A stretch of DNA of 64,000 bases from Olsenella sp. kh2p3. Lineage in GTDB: Bacteria; Actinomycetota; Coriobacteriia; Coriobacteriales; Atopobiaceae. The notes beneath the pieces are model-generated. The model ran no database searches, was not told where the DNA came from, and was given only the letters and a program-made list of their open reading frames with translations. Positions within the stretch are counted from its first letter, which is position 1. Each line of letters opens with the position of its first letter. Positions 63,977 through 64,000 of this stretch are shown piece after piece. Both the position numbers and the translations under genes were made by a program. The stretch is taken from contig FPKD01000005.1 of assembly GCA_900119625.1 (NCBI GenBank), forward strand, positions 1-64,000, read 5' to 3'.

Positions 63977-64000
63977 TATTCTCGCCCAGCCCCCGGAACG

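Overview
The window is GC-rich bacterial DNA with strong Shine-Dalgarno sites and compact operons. The gene set (xfp-type phosphoketolase, a fused EcfA-EcfA' riboflavin transporter, a giant BadF/HgdC-type activase, a PFL/UPF0210 protein, AbiEi/DUF559-like proteins, sugar-cleaving enzymes with a rhamnose pathway) suggests an anaerobic, gut or oral actinobacterium of the class Coriobacteriia (Olsenella/Atopobiaceae-like). This assignment is an inference from gene content only. No rRNA, tRNA, prophage or CRISPR array was found.

Layout. 1-316: end of an ISL3-type insertion sequence. 388-5403: leucine operon leuA-leuC-leuD-leuB behind a leucine-rich leader peptide and attenuator-like hairpins; convergent threonine deaminase follows. 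6.9-12.6 kb: an ABC ATPase, an RsmJ-like rRNA methyltransferase, a CobW-type GTPase, a membrane protein and adenine deaminase. 12.7-19.6 kb: a YfbR-like nucleotidase, a flavodoxin-like reductase, a riboflavin ECF transporter operon under an FMN riboswitch, a membrane protein and murB. 19.6-25.4 kb: a nuclease-like orphan gene between two matching palindromes, PFL protein, HAD phosphatase, BFD-DUF1653 fusion, ArfB-like factor, TMEM175-like channel. 25.4-45.6 kb: a glycan island with RpiR regulator, circularly permuted GH3, GH78 rhamnosidase, GH2, GPH symporter, rhaBAD, a LytTR two-component pair and a secreted GH3 lipoprotein. 45.7-54.4 kb: a toxin-antitoxin pair between matching palindromes, LacI regulator, phosphoketolase, an orphan JetD-like toprim protein and an ArsC-like protein. 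54.4-63.9 kb: DUF1905-DUF2200 fusion, an ornithine-cyclodeaminase-like enzyme, a second nuclease-like orphan, then TetR plus a 1562-residue activase/dehydratase-like protein.

How the genes fit together. GH78 and the GH2/GH3 enzymes would release rhamnose and other sugars from plant or host glycosides, the GPH symporter would import them, and RhaB/RhaA/RhaD would convert rhamnose to dihydroxyacetone phosphate and lactaldehyde. Phosphoketolase would feed sugar phosphates to acetyl phosphate. Threonine deaminase and the leu operon sit side by side in branched-chain amino acid synthesis.

The most unusual signal is a set of intergenic REPIN-like palindromes. They fall into several families, and within each of the main families length is fixed: 69 nt (GTTACCGGC ends, two arrays, mostly at 93-nt period), 72 nt, 83 nt and 94 nt, plus a short family of about 31-47 nt with ATGAGACAAAGGGA arms. 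Several families share a loop core near GCCAACTGG despite unrelated stems. They bracket or adjoin the nuclease-like genes, the toxin-antitoxin pair and the JetD-like gene.
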